Below are positions 20,901-32,072 of a stretch of DNA of 64,000 bases, one piece after another. A program made the position numbers and the translations under genes. Below the pieces are notes generated by a model, which saw nothing but the letters and a program-made list of their open reading frames with translations, was not told the origin of the DNA and ran no database searches. The stretch is from Cryoendolithus antarcticus (taxonomy: Eukaryota; Ascomycota; Dothideomycetes; Cladosporiales; Cladosporiaceae). How positions within the stretch are numbered: the first letter of the stretch is position 1; every line of letters begins with the position of its first letter. Location: the NCBI GenBank assembly GCA_002077065.1, contig NAJO01000007.1, positions 682,001 through 746,000 of the forward strand, read 5' to 3'.

Positions 20901-21901
20901 TACTGCCGTGTCGGGCGGTCGGTGAGACCAGCATGATGTATCAAATCACCTTCGTCCTCGTCGTCGCTGGGTGACGCATCTTGCAGCAACTGCAGACGCT
21001 CGTTCTTGCTCTTCCTCCGCTTCGCAGCAGCAGCGTGACCTGTGACTGCAAGTACGATCAAGGTGACGATTGCCGAGTACACCATGATGACGCCGAAGCT
21101 CAAGCAAGGCAGCAAGCCTACGTGACATTCTTCCTCGACGTGCAACTCGGGCAACGTCGGGCAGCTACCGGGGCAGTCCACACATGCGCACTTGTATCGC
21201 TCGTCTGTGCTGTTGCATGGCTTCGGGTCGCCGAGTATAGTCTTCATGCCAGTGAAGGTGTCGTTCGGAACGGGGAAATTGATCTGGAACGGACTGCCCA
21301 GGAAAGGTTTCTTATCCCCCAAGAACTTCAGCATCTGGGTATAATTCTTTGCGCCACCTCCAATCAAGTCCATTGCCTTGCCACCAGTCGCACCGAACTT
21401 GACATCCTTGCAGCTGTCGAAGAAGCCAGTGCCATACTCCTTGCTGATCAGCTGATCGAGCTCAGTCACCAGGAATTTGTCGTTCTTGGGCTCAATTTTG
21501 GTGACGTTGATGAAGAGTGATTGATCGGGCGAACAGCTGAAAGTACAGAATAGGTCGTAGAAGTTCTTCTTGCACGCTGGACATGCTGAGATGATGTTCG
21601 AGGCCTTTTGCAAATTGCTTGAAAGCGCGTCCACTTGCTCGCTTGTGCAGCACACATCTGTCTCTTTCCAATCATCGCCACATATCCCCACAATCTTGTC
21701 CCGTAGAGCAGTGTCCGGCTTCTCTGCGAGGCCGTTGTCTGGACATGGCAGCTCTGAGCCGAAGAAGCCTTGCTTGCCACAGTGCCCTCGCAGTGCGCAT
21801 CGACCCGCCTCGTGGATCTTCGTGGGTGGTCCAGCTTCAATACCGTTCACTGTCGCAGCTGCGCCCAGTACTGCTCCTAGAAGCCATCCTCTCGCCCTCA
21901 T
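17993..21901 (-). CDS. NPC1/Ncr1-type vacuolar sterol transporter
   Basis: The model is complement(join(17993..18093,18148..21901)), giving 1284 residues. The 54-nt intron (GTGAGT to TGCATAG) near the 3' end adds a 33-residue tail ending EEDYDSDY, typical of the family; reading through it would give a different, premature end. The ATG at 21901 starts a signal peptide (RGWLLGAVLGAAATVNG). It is followed by the Cys-rich N-terminal sterol-binding domain (RCALRGHCG..., CCTSEQ, CPACKKNFYDLFCTFSCSPDQ), a first membrane span, luminal domains and a sterol-sensing domain (EVIPFLVLAVGVDNIFLIVHEF). The C-terminal RND-type membrane bundle has the second conserved helix set (NAVSLVNIIISVGISVEFCAH). The protein exports sterol from the vacuole lumen with NPC2. 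Confidence 0.96.
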
Positions 21902-22548
21902 TCCTAACTGATCGCGCCTACTGCGCCGCAACTGACTGCAGCAATGTCACCTTGTACTTCTGTCGATGCGTGTCGACCAAGCGGGTGGTCGAAATAATCC
22001 AGTTTCGATGTTTCAGATCAGATGGGACTTGATACCACCGGCTATGCAAGAATCCAGTATGCACGTGAGAGCGTGAGTGAGGCGAATGTAGGTCCAGATG
22101 CAATCAAGCAGGCTGGAGCTATGTCCGTCAGTTTGTAGGCGGCGTTTATGTCATAGCATGGCGCCTACCCCGGACGGAGATATCCGTTGAGCCTCACGAC
22201 TGGGGCACGTTCAAAGCAGGACAAAGCAGGACTACGCAACGGGCACACTTCCCGCAGCGTGCGGGCAAGCACAATCAGTAGGCCAGCACATCAACTGAGC
22301 ATCGCAGCCAAGCAGAGCTTTCTGTGAACTCTAGAACATAGTGGCTGTGTGCGTTCTAGCAGACTATGTCATCTTGGCGCTAGACGCAATCAGGTACGAA
22401 GTTGCATCGGCGAGTCTGGAGTGTTGTGCCGACGTGTTTTGATCGCAACGCGGTTGCTCCATCTCGACACACGATCCGTACAACGCACGCTGTTGCACAA
22501 GCATGCTAACAGCAGCGCTACAGGACAGCAGACGATAGTGCACATAAT
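21902..22548. other. Divergent promoter region NPC1 / spindle-pole-body gene
   Basis: About 650 nt lie between two start codons. I see no gene, RNA or repeat. The CACGTG-like string GCACGTGA near 22060 is the only recognisable short motif. Confidence 0.4.
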
Positions 22549-25425
22549 ATGTCCATCTCGTCTGCAGGGCATTCGCGTCTTCCATCGAGACCCGTCCGCA
22601 CCTCATCGCCGCCCACACAGGACTTCCACACGGCGTCGAGCTTCGACCCGCAACACGAGGCACTGAATTCCACTTGGGCGTTTGGCCACACTGTCACACA
22701 GCAACTCCCTCACATACAGGCGCACCCAGCGATGTCAGACGATGGACACGACAACACCGGTGGCAGCATGGACATGAGCATAGAGCAGGGTAGAGGCGGC
22801 GCGCGCGGCGCTGGGCAGAACGAATTTAGTGAAGATCGAGTATGGGCCTTCAGCAACGCGGACAGCCAGTACGACATGACACCTCCGGCACGCACTCGAC
22901 CCCGCAAGAGCGATGGCACTCTGCGACGCGAGGCTTCAGTAAGGAAGGCTTCGGAGGTCGCCAAGCCAAACGCGAGCGTGAAGCGGTCAGTGAGTGCAGC
23001 CGTGCCACGACAGCCTAGTCTGGCAGAGGCGATCAAGCATAACAACGCTCTGCCTGGCCGCGAAGACACTCACACTGGTGGTAATGTCACCAGACCAACC
23101 CGCAACACCCGCTTCGGCAATCGCGTGCTCTCTGGCTCTACTCTGGAAGGAAGCAATGGAGAGGTCAGGAATGGCAACAAAATCACTGCCAGCAATAAGG
23201 ATGCAACAACGCAAGACGTCAGCGAGACTACGTTCGCCTTACCAGACATGGAGGGTGCGACCCAGCTTTACGGCGGCACGCCAGCGATGACACGCCCGGT
23301 CAAGCGACCAACCCGCTTCACTCCGTCAGCTGCCTTCCGCATGCCATCGCGCAGCACAGCAGTCGAGTACCGCAATCTCAGCGGCATTCCGCTTGACAGA
23401 GATGCTGAACGTGTCTTCGACGGCATTAATGATGCAGTCAGTAGAGTCGCGCAGCTCGAGCTCGAGGTCGGTCGTCTACGTGATGCACTCGCGGACCGCG
23501 AGTTCGAGATTAGCGATCTCAACTCCCGCCTTGAGATCGAGCAGCAAAGCCATCGTCCTGACAGTGGCCTTGGCTCCGAGGATGAAGGAGCGAAATTGCA
23601 ATGGCGTCGTGAGAGACTGCAGTTGCAGGGCCAGATCAAAGGGCTCCGAGACAGCCTGGCGAAGGCTGAGCGTCAGACTCGCACGCACGAGTCTACGGTC
23701 CTACGCGTCACGCAGGAGAGGATGGATGTGGCTGCGCAGTGCGAGCGTCTTACTCGGGATCTTGAGGACACTAAGCGCGAGAATGAGGTCTTTCGTGAGA
23801 ACTACTCTAGGATGCAAGACGAGAATGAAGAGCTGTGGGAGGAGCTGGCTGAATTGCGTGAGAAAGTACCAGGCAAGCGACCACGCAGTACTAAGAGGAA
23901 GTCTGCGCCTGTCCAGCTTGAGGTCGAGGCGACCGAAAATCAGACCATTGAGAAGCCGCAGAGTGCTAGTGCTCGCCAGTCACGTCAGCCGCAGGCCATA
24001 CGCGCAATTGATCACACCGAGCAGCAGGCTACCCAAAGCCAGTCTCAAGACGTCACCTTTGGCCAGCTTGATCAGACGGCCCGCAACAACATCGCCAAGG
24101 TTGTGCAGCGCGAGCTTCAGCGTGTGCAAGGTGCTTCGACAATGGTCTCTCAAGCGGCTCGCGAGCAGCATTCTAGGAAAGTTGACGCCGTGCGGCCCAT
24201 CATAGCACCCCAGCGAAAGCTCTCACAGAAGACAGATCGTCGTGCTTCCGGGCTTGTCAATAGGCATCGTTCTGTCTCGGCACCTGTAGAGGCAGGGCTG
24301 AGTGACGCTGACTTCGAGACTGATGGCCAGATCACGGAGCGGACTCGTAGAGGTGCTGATGATGCTACCAATACGAAGAACAAGACTGCTCGTACCACCA
24401 CGCGCGACGTCACGAACCTTAGCATGGGTGCCGTACCGACGAAGGATCTCAGGCAGATGCTCGAGCAGCAGCGTCGTCCAAGTGGTATGAAGCGGCACGC
24501 TTCTATACCCGCTGAGACTGCACACGAAGCAACCACCACGCTTGGAGCTCGTCGCAAGTCCTCGATGCGAGACATCGCCGCGGACCTCACAGCCCGCTCG
24601 AATGCCCAAGCCGAGAGCGACAGCACCACCAAACAAGCAAAGAACGTCCGCGTCCAGACTCCGCACACCTCAGATGACACTATCGAGCCTCCCACCAAGA
24701 CCGGTGCCGACCTGGATGCCTCACTCATCAGCTCTACACCCCTCCCTCGTCCTCGCATCCCTCTCAACGACCAGACCTCCGCCTTCCTAGTCCCAGAGAT
24801 CACGCTCCGCGAAGCAAACTTAGCTGCACCCCCACATACCACCATTCCTCCTCACACGTCCGACAACTGCACCGTGTGCCCCGGCTCTGTGCCCCAGCTT
24901 ACAAATCCGATCCCCGTCTCTGCCCGCGAAGGACTGCCAGAAGACGCCACACTCCGCCCTGCTTGGGAGCCAGCAACATCCCTAAGCCACGTTCTGAAAG
25001 CATTGACCGACGAGCTAGCACACCTTCACCTTACTCTCGGGGCTAAGCAGGCTGACCTCCGTGCTCACGATCCCGCGCTCGGTCGCCGTAGACGTCTCGC
25101 TCTCGAGTCCGATGTTGTGAAGCTGCAGGGCCAGATCGCGAAGCAAGGCGAGGTGATCTACAGGCTGTATGATGTTGTTGAGGGGTTCAAGGGTCAGTTC
25201 GCGACCGCCGAGGACGGCGATTTGACACGAGAGGTTGAGGAGACGTTGCAGAGTCTCGGTATTGACCTGGCGGAGCTGAGTGGGAGAGTCGGCAGAGGTG
25301 TGACGGTAGAAGATGAGGGAGATGAGTTCGAAGTCGGCGGAGAGACTGATGGTGAAGGTGAGGAAGTTTGGGAGGGAATTGGTGAGGAGAGTGATGAGTC
25401 AGACGGCGAGATGGGGAGGCTTTAG
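22549..25425 (+). CDS. Spindle pole body protein with Cep57-type microtubule-binding C-terminus (Ppc89-like)
   Basis: This intronless 958-residue protein has a Ser/Thr-rich disordered N-terminus and a central coiled coil, about residues 285-440, with heptad-rich QLELEVGRLRDALADREFEI and later EENEELWEELAELREK-like turns. A second disordered region follows. The C-terminal domain (about residues 765-890) begins with a conserved HTSDNCTVCPG motif and continues with HVLKALTDELAHLHLTL and VVKLQGQIAKQGEVIYRLYDV. This layout matches the Cep57 microtubule-binding family to which fission yeast Ppc89, a spindle-pole-body core component, belongs. The extreme C-terminus is strongly acidic. Assignment to Ppc89 rests on this architecture and not on alignment. 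Confidence 0.72.
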   Translation: MSISSAGHSRLPSRPVRTSSPPTQDFHTASSFDPQHEALNSTWAFGHTVTQQLPHIQAHPAMSDDGHDNTGGSMDMSIEQGRGGARGAGQNEFSEDRVWAFSNADSQYDMTPPARTRPRKSDGTLRREASVRKASEVAKPNASVKRSVSAAVPRQPSLAEAIKHNNALPGREDTHTGGNVTRPTRNTRFGNRVLSGSTLEGSNGEVRNGNKITASNKDATTQDVSETTFALPDMEGATQLYGGTPAMTRPVKRPTRFTPSAAFRMPSRSTAVEYRNLSGIPLDRDAERVFDGINDAVSRVAQLELEVGRLRDALADREFEISDLNSRLEIEQQSHRPDSGLGSEDEGAKLQWRRERLQLQGQIKGLRDSLAKAERQTRTHESTVLRVTQERMDVAAQCERLTRDLEDTKRENEVFRENYSRMQDENEELWEELAELREKVPGKRPRSTKRKSAPVQLEVEATENQTIEKPQSASARQSRQPQAIRAIDHTEQQATQSQSQDVTFGQLDQTARNNIAKVVQRELQRVQGASTMVSQAAREQHSRKVDAVRPIIAPQRKLSQKTDRRASGLVNRHRSVSAPVEAGLSDADFETDGQITERTRRGADDATNTKNKTARTTTRDVTNLSMGAVPTKDLRQMLEQQRRPSGMKRHASIPAETAHEATTTLGARRKSSMRDIAADLTARSNAQAESDSTTKQAKNVRVQTPHTSDDTIEPPTKTGADLDASLISSTPLPRPRIPLNDQTSAFLVPEITLREANLAAPPHTTIPPHTSDNCTVCPGSVPQLTNPIPVSAREGLPEDATLRPAWEPATSLSHVLKALTDELAHLHLTLGAKQADLRAHDPALGRRRRLALESDVVKLQGQIAKQGEVIYRLYDVVEGFKGQFATAEDGDLTREVEETLQSLGIDLAELSGRVGRGVTVEDEGDEFEVGGETDGEGEEVWEGIGEESDESDGEMGRL

Positions 25426-25760
25426 AGGACGCTACGCGTCGAATCAGTCTGCTTATCGGGGGACTTTGATACAGGCGGACTGGAGGAATTGTTTGAATGC
25501 ATTCGCTATAGCGTCATCGATAGCGAGCACGTATCTCTCTGATGGACTCCTGCCTAGCCATCAGACTGTTCATTGGTACCTATGCGAAACTGTAACAAGC
25601 CAGCGTAGTGAATACGACGGACATGAAGGTGGGACTGGATTATACATTATAATATTGCTAGAAGCGCTGGAAATGCATCCCCAGTCTCGTGTTCATCTCC
25701 GCTGCAAAGAACGCACGCAATGTCGTCGTGTGTACTGGAGCCCACAACGTCGACGTCGAT
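25426..25760. other. Convergent intergenic region
   Basis: This holds the 3' flanks of the spindle-pole-body gene and of the Slm1-type gene. Nothing else is recognised. Confidence 0.4.
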
Positions 25761-27239
25761 CTAGTACCTCTTCTCACTCCCATACCCAGCCGCCTCCTTC
25801 TCAGCCGTCGACAACGGCGCTCCACTTCCAGCAAGAGGAGCCTGCGCCGCAGCCGGATCGCCATACCCTCCAACACCAGCCGTAGTCCCAGCGTGCGTCG
25901 GCGACGCAACGGCTCCCGTGCCAGTGGCTGCCGGCGCCCCGTGCCAACCAGCGCTCTTCTCCGCACCAGCAGGGCTGTTTGGCGCGCTCCCCTCAGGAAG
26001 CTCGTTGTTCGAGATCCCCGCCACAGACGCAATGACAGCGTGCCAGCGCTCCGCGTCCTGCGGTGTGTGCGCCCGGAAAGCGTACTCGTGCGTCATGGCC
26101 ATCTTGCTCATGATGCTACTCTTCCCGGCGTCTTTCCCGCGGACATTGAACTTCGTGCCGTCCACGGCGCCGATAACGCAGTCGGGCAGGTAGAGCGAGT
26201 TCTCCGGCGAAGGGTCCTTGGCGAAGTCATCGTCGGTTTTGAACTCGTGGAGGTACTTTGCAGGGGTGACGGCGTAGAAGGCGGTGGTGTAGGACTTTAT
26301 CTTTCCCTTCTTTTCGAGGGAGCCGGCGATGAGGGCTTTGGTGGAGCGATGATCTTGGTTTGCGAAGCCGAGGGACTCGACGCTTCGCTTTGGGGCGTGC
26401 GGGTCGATGAGGGTGGAACCGTTGCGCTTGATGAAGCCATTCCATTCGAAGTCTGGCTGGATGCGCTGGGCGGTGCCGAGCATGTCGCCGTACATGCTGC
26501 GGGCTTGCTCGGTCTGGTTTTGAAGGACGGCATTGAATTGGGCGAGGCCGGTTTGGAAGGTTGAGACAACGTGGGCTTCGAATTGGGCGAAGGAGTTTTG
26601 GACCGAGAGGAGGTCGTCGCGGTTGTTGTTCTCTTCGAGGACTTGCTTGTTGAGGCGGTGGTAGACTTGGCGTTGGATTACATAGGGGTCGTCGTTCGCC
26701 TTGACGGAGCCGGCGGAAGAGTCGAATGCGGCGGTGTGTTGGCCAAGGTACTCGATGTGCTTCTGCGAGGTATTGCGGGCTTTGTCGACGAGCTTGGAGC
26801 CCTTGCCGGCGCCTTTGCTGAGCTCCTTGGTCTTGTTCTTGATCTCGGAGTGGAGACGCTCGAAGATGGGGAGCACAGAGCCCTTCAGTGTTTTCGCAGT
26901 CTCGTAATGGGAGTTTGAAATTCCCTGAGTGTTGGTGCGGATATTGTCGAAGAGACCCGCAACACCTCCGAGGTTCTGCTCGAAATGATGACCCTCCTTA
27001 AGGGGATGGTTGACAGTCTTGAGCACCTTCTCGTACTCCTTGCCGTGTGCGTGTTGCATCTTCTCGGTGGAAGTGACATAGTCTTCGAGATAGCCACAGG
27101 CGTGCTTCCATGCTGCGAGACGCTCATTGAAGAGCTTTGTGGTCTCGCTGCTGTCCTCATCGGGGACGGCATCGTCTGGGTCGGTGGATGAGGTGGTGGT
27201 CCTCGTGGGGAGGGTGTTCTGGGCTGATGTGGTGGCCAT
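25761..27239 (-). CDS. Slm1/Slm2-type F-BAR and PH domain protein
   Basis: This intronless gene encodes 492 residues. Residues about 35-285 form an F-BAR-like helical bundle (LFNERLAAWKHACGYLEDYV..., YHRLNKQVLEENNNRDDLLSV). Residues about 310-425 form a PH domain (IAGSLEKKGKIKSYTTAFYAVTP..., HEYAFRAHTPQDAERWHAVI). This is the arrangement of yeast Slm1/Slm2, which bind PI(4,5)P2 at eisosome-associated plasma membrane domains and carry TORC2 signals to Ypk1. The last 60 residues are Ala/Gly/Pro-rich and probably disordered. The ATG at 27239 is the first in frame. Identity as this family is confident; direct orthology is inferred. Confidence 0.85.
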   Translation of the reverse strand: MATTSAQNTLPTRTTTSSTDPDDAVPDEDSSETTKLFNERLAAWKHACGYLEDYVTSTEKMQHAHGKEYEKVLKTVNHPLKEGHHFEQNLGGVAGLFDNIRTNTQGISNSHYETAKTLKGSVLPIFERLHSEIKNKTKELSKGAGKGSKLVDKARNTSQKHIEYLGQHTAAFDSSAGSVKANDDPYVIQRQVYHRLNKQVLEENNNRDDLLSVQNSFAQFEAHVVSTFQTGLAQFNAVLQNQTEQARSMYGDMLGTAQRIQPDFEWNGFIKRNGSTLIDPHAPKRSVESLGFANQDHRSTKALIAGSLEKKGKIKSYTTAFYAVTPAKYLHEFKTDDDFAKDPSPENSLYLPDCVIGAVDGTKFNVRGKDAGKSSIMSKMAMTHEYAFRAHTPQDAERWHAVIASVAGISNNELPEGSAPNSPAGAEKSAGWHGAPAATGTGAVASPTHAGTTAGVGGYGDPAAAQAPLAGSGAPLSTAEKEAAGYGSEKRY

Positions 27240-29170
27240 GGTTGCGGTGAGTGGCTTCAGGCAAGATCTCGATACGCACGAAAATTCAGAAATTGGTCTG
27301 ACTAAACGTACGAGGTGGTGCTCGAGTTTATATTGTTCCTCGGACCTCCTTTGCGTTCGAAATATTTCCAGCTATGTCAACATTGACATCATAAGGTATC
27401 CGCTGAGGTGGTAGACTCTGGAGTTGAATAAGGAGCGTGCTAGATCTTGATATGGAGCGTGGCGAGAGAAAAGGTTCAACGTCACGTGCGCAGCTTAGGA
27501 TCAGACACACGCTCCGGACAGTGACGTTGTCTAGCACACTGAGAACGCTCCCTAGACACGGCGGTAAACTTTGACGCGATCTTCCAATTCCCTGCAGTGA
27601 TCGACCGCTGCGCCACTAAAAGGCGCTGGTCTGGACTTTGTCCAAGACTCATCGGTGTAGACGACGGTACTGTAACATTTTACTACGACCCTGCTCGCCT
27701 GCAGTATTCTGTGGCTGCTGCCCAGACTGTCGATCAGCGCGAACAGTCGCAACACGCTTCGCCGCCAACTTACGGCTCACCAGGAATGAGCCCTGCTCAA
27801 CGCCACGTCAGCTACTCGACGTCCGTGGCCGAGATGATGAAATGAAGGGCAGATGCTCTGCAGTATGGACATCTGGCACTCTCCGCTGGCACACCACCAT
27901 GGGAGCACCTATACTGTCTTGTGACGACTCCTTCCTCCACGTACGCATGATTGCTATTACGCGCGTTGTCACCAATCGACTGGCGATCAACCTCCGCTCT
28001 CGCACTCGCAAGCATTCGGTGGTCAGTTATGCTACTATCGCGACCATCGCAACGCACTTCCAGCTGCGTGATCGTCGTTGATATCTGAGGTCGATTCGTC
28101 GACAAAAAGTCACTCCTGCTACCAGATATCCGGTCCTGTAGTACCGTTGGAAGCAGTATTTGAGGACATCCAGCTTCTTCAAGAGCACATCAATTTATAA
28201 TCTCAGCAGTCGGATCTCGGAGCTGGACTGCGTCTTTCGATGCATTGGATTGACGTTCTCGAGCGCGACAAAGACCTGGCCTGTCGAAGTGCATCACGCT
28301 GATCCCCTGCGGCCACCGCTACATGGGTTGTATCACGCTGTGTACTCATCTTTTGGGCTCCGTTACGTTCTAACAGCTATGCTGGGTCAGGCGTCGAATC
28401 AGTACCATGCAAGATGCGAGAATGAACGTTCGGCCCAAGTCAGAGTCGCCTAATCACGTGCTGCCTTTCACTGGTGCAGCAGTACTGGGGAAATAACTTG
28501 CAGCGTCCAGGTCGATCGGAGCCATGATACACCGATTCTATAGCATGCACAAGCACCAGCTCCAATGCATGGATGATTGATGCATGTCCACAGATCCGGT
28601 CAGTATGCCCTGCAGTCCAAAACGCCCTTGGTGCGGTTGTGGCAACTGCAACGGCGTTTGAATCACACAGAGGTTGCGAATCTGTGTCTAGACCATCACA
28701 GACCACGGAGCACCCTCATATATGACAATGTGTCTGGACTGACGGTTGTTGTTACCTGCATTCTGACCTCGAGCAACACTGCTGACGAGCACACCCGACC
28801 TAGAGAAGCTTGATCAGAAGCCTATTTAGCCTAAGCCTGCACCACAAACGATCTTCGGACATGATCTCCACCTTGCGACTTGCTTGTAGTGCCTGTACTA
28901 CCTCGACGACCCCGTATACCCCAATGCTACCCCAATGTGAGCACTGCGAGTCATGGGTAAGCGGGGCAAAAAGTCACCGTCCCCGGGTTATGCGCTCTCA
29001 TCGTCATTTCTTTGACCCGAACGACTTCGTTGCTGTCTAACAGAGTTTGCGTCATTGGAGAAGTCGTATGCTCCACCACGATGGCCTTGGGTAAGATAGA
29101 CGGATGTTCATGCCTTCAGAAGCGGGGTACGTTGCGGTACCGGTTGTGGTGAGACGAGTAGCATCACCGG
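27240..29170. other. Gene-poor 1.9 kb stretch with one weak exon
   Basis: No established gene is visible between the Slm1-type gene and the esterase. One coding-like exon starts at the ATG at 28861 and runs to 28956 on the plus strand. It encodes a Cys-bearing 32-residue segment (with PQCEHCESW at its end), followed exactly by a canonical donor GTAAGC. A TCTAACAG acceptor lies at 29036-29043, but no complete gene could be closed before the esterase promoter. No repeat or transposon relic is recognised. Confidence 0.3.
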
Positions 29171-29177
29171 TATAAAG
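29171..29177 (+). promoter_or_regulatory. TATA box of the carboxylesterase gene
   Basis: TATAAAG occurs 69 nt before the ATG at 29240, consistent with a core promoter and a short leader. Confidence 0.5.
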
Positions 29178-29239
29178 ATGGTCTGCAGTCGCCCGAGAAG
29201 GGAGCATCTTGGTAAGGACTTTTACATATCTTCCCAATC

Positions 29240-31061
29240 ATGCCTTCCATACTTTCGTCCCTCTGCCTGCTCGGCGCCCTCGCCAGTGCAGCACCAACTT
29301 CACAGCAGAAGGTGACCGTCCGAGCCTCGACTGGCTACATGACCGGTCGTGTCAATGCCAATTTCAGCAATGTGCAAGAGTTCCTCAATGTCCCCTATGG
29401 CGTGTCTACTGCTGGAGCGAACCGATTCATGCCCCCGAAGGCAGTTCCGTTGTCGAGCGACCACTTCGATGCAACGGACTATGCTCCAGCCTGCCCTCAG
29501 TACGTGAGTGCGGTGCCAGCGGTCTGGAACCAGGTCATACCTCAGTATCTGCAGTACTGGGGAAACAGCAACCTCACTGCAGGAGAATCTGCGAAGTTCA
29601 CCAATGAGGATTGCTTGAAGCTCGCGATCTGGAGACCGGCCAATGCAACGACTGCGTCGAACCTTCCAGTGGCTATGGTACGTGCCACTCCTCGTCTCTC
29701 ACTGATGCTATGGCGAAGTCAGACTGTCGTGGCCGAGTGGAAAGCGGCTCAGGAAATGCGGAAAGTCTGAGGAGTCTACATTGTCAAAGCTGACATATAT
29801 TCACAGTTCTGGACCGGCGGTGGCTATCAGACGAACGGCATCCTGGTGCCAGGACAACTCCCTCCACGGTAATATTCTCGCGACATGATTTCTCAGCGTA
29901 TATTGTTCGGCTCGCTAATACCGTTTGTAGCTGGGTCTCCCGTTCGCAAAGCCACATTGTAGTCACTATTAACTACCGCATGAACATCATGGGCTTTCCT
30001 AATGCAGCTGGACTCTACGACCAGAACCTCGGACTTCTTGACATGCGTCTCGCCCTCGAATGGGTGCGAGACAACATCGAGTCGTTCGGTGGCGATGCTG
30101 GACGTATCATGGTGTGGGGTCAATCCGCAGGCGCATCAGCTGTGGACATCCATCAATACGCTTACTACGATGACCCCATCGCACACTCTTTCTTCGCACA
30201 GTCTGGAAGTACCATTGGTGCCGGCCCGCCACAGGATGCTGGTCACTCGAATTTCACTTTCGTGGCTAAGAAAGTCGGGTGTGACTTCGCACAAGATGCC
30301 GCCAAGGAACTCAAGTGTATGCAGAAGGTCGATTACAACAAGATCATCAACGCAATGGGCCAATACCAGGATTCTATAACCTTGGTGAACCCCAAGTTAC
30401 CTCGCATCTCTTTCTCCACCGTCGCCGACCAGCGGATCGTCTTCTCCAACTACACCGAGCGCTACTTGACCGGTCGAGTCTCCAAGGCACCAATGATCTA
30501 CTCGACTGTCGCCAACGAAGGTGGCAGTCTTGCACCGTACCCCAAGGACCCGAAAGCAGGCCAGAATCAGACTGCCGCCAATGCCATCACGATCAATACA
30601 CTCTGCAACGCAGCGAAGAGCAGCGTACTGCGAAACAGCATTGGTCTCCCTACCTACCGTTACCAATACGCCGGCAACTGGACGAACCAAGATCCCTTCC
30701 CATGGATGGGCGCGGTAAGCATTCATCTCTTCACGTCTCGTCAATGCTCAGCTGACAATCGTGCTAGTTCCATTCATCTGATCTCGTGATGCTCTTCGGC
30801 GCGTACGATAGCGGCACGGGACCCGTCGTCGAAGCGCTGGAACCGGAGACTTCGGCGACAATGGAAGATTACTTGCTAGCTTTCGTCAAAGATCCGTGGA
30901 ATGGTGCGCAGGCGAAGGGATGGCCGCTGTTTAATACTTCAGCGCCGAATGGAGGGACGATGCTGAGGTTTGGAGCGAATGGCAAGGCGGTGCAGAGCGT
31001 TGATGCGAATGATGTGCAAGCAGTCTGCTACGGGAAAGGGGCTTACAACCCGTTCCCATGA
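29240..31061 (+). CDS. Secreted type-B carboxylesterase/lipase
   Basis: The model is join(29240..29677,29807..29868,29931..30714,30768..31061), giving 525 residues. The first intron (129 nt, GTACGT to TTCACAG) contains stops; the others are 62 nt and 53 nt. Joined exons read VAM/FWTGGGYQ, PP/RWVSRSQSH and WMGA/FHSSDL, all in frame. The N-terminus (SILSSLCLLGALASAAP) is a signal peptide. The alpha/beta-hydrolase hallmarks are ASTGYMTGRV at the start, NEDCLKLAIWRP, the nucleophile Ser232 in GQSAGA, the acid in VANEGGS and the His in FHSSDLVMLFG. The nucleophile elbow has Gln in place of the more usual Glu (GESAGA), a substitution seen in other fungal members. Substrate is unknown. There are several N-glycosylation sequons. 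Confidence 0.93.
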
Positions 31062-31844
31062 GGGAGGGGCAATAGTTGAGGATATAATGTACTCACGGGA
31101 TGGGTGAGAAGTTGAATATATCAAGACAATATTCTGTACTCTCTTCAGCGGTCACCTGTCGTGGATCTTGAAGATTAACATGCTCTACCGTGACCTGCCG
31201 CTTGTCGCGTGGGTGCTTCTCGATGGTTTGTGGTATGGGGGAACGCTGGTGTAGTTGCCGTTGTGCAGTGACGCGGTTTGGCACGAAGCCAGCGAGAGTC
31301 GAACGACCATCGTCAATACTGCCACAGTCCATGGTCTGAAGTTTTCTCCGTGCAAACGGCCATCGATCTATGGGCTAGACTCTTATTTCCACTGTACATT
31401 GCCTTGGCGCCAATATCCCCATGTAGACCATTATCATTGCGCGAGCGTCGCGTGCCCAGGGGTCCTGCAACACCCAAGAACCCTTCCCGTGCCGCCGCTT
31501 CGGCTGATGAACTCTGAGCATCAGGGCGAATGAAGTATTACAGTACAACAATTGATCCAGGAGAAGATAGTGATGATACAATGCAGACACGTGCTTGCAG
31601 CCGATGGTCCTAACGACCTCGACCTTACATATTCTTGACGGCTCTCTTCCCTCCCGATCTATGCGGTGATCTGATCTGCCGGTAACCACATGAACCTCCG
31701 GCCTTGGATTGGCGCTGAACGAGCGGAATACTAAGACGATTGCGGGAGAAACTCCAGGAGTCAACACACCAGCAGCGAGTTTGTGTTGCTGTACGGGGTA
31801 GGGGTGGGGTGCCCTGTGGGTGTGGAGTAGGCGAAGTGACGAAG
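31062..31844. other. Intergenic region esterase / ZDS1
   Basis: About 0.8 kb contains the esterase 3' flank and probably the ZDS1 promoter. A long minus-strand open frame across part of it has no family signal and is taken as chance. Confidence 0.35.
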
Positions 31845-32072
31845 ATGCAGGTATGATATCAGTGTCTTGCTTCAACAGTCCACCCCCCTGCCCGTAGCCG
31901 TTGTCCGGCTTTGCATGAGGGGCTGCATACACTACACCACGACGACACTTCTCGAGGCACGTGCTACGCTTATGTACAGCGTTGCCAATGCGACTATCCG
32001 TCATCCAACCTATCACTCAAACTCGAACATCGCCTGATCGACCCGCTGACCGCTGTATCTTCTCTTTACTAG

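Noticed and set aside
27597..27845. 83-codon plus-strand frame after the Slm1-type gene
   Set aside because: Starts at GTG, lacks an ATG near its start and has no splice partner or family signal.
31375..32016. 213-residue minus-strand open frame between the esterase and ZDS1
   Set aside because: No recognisable domain and composition of random sequence; it overlaps the likely ZDS1 promoter and its candidate first exon.
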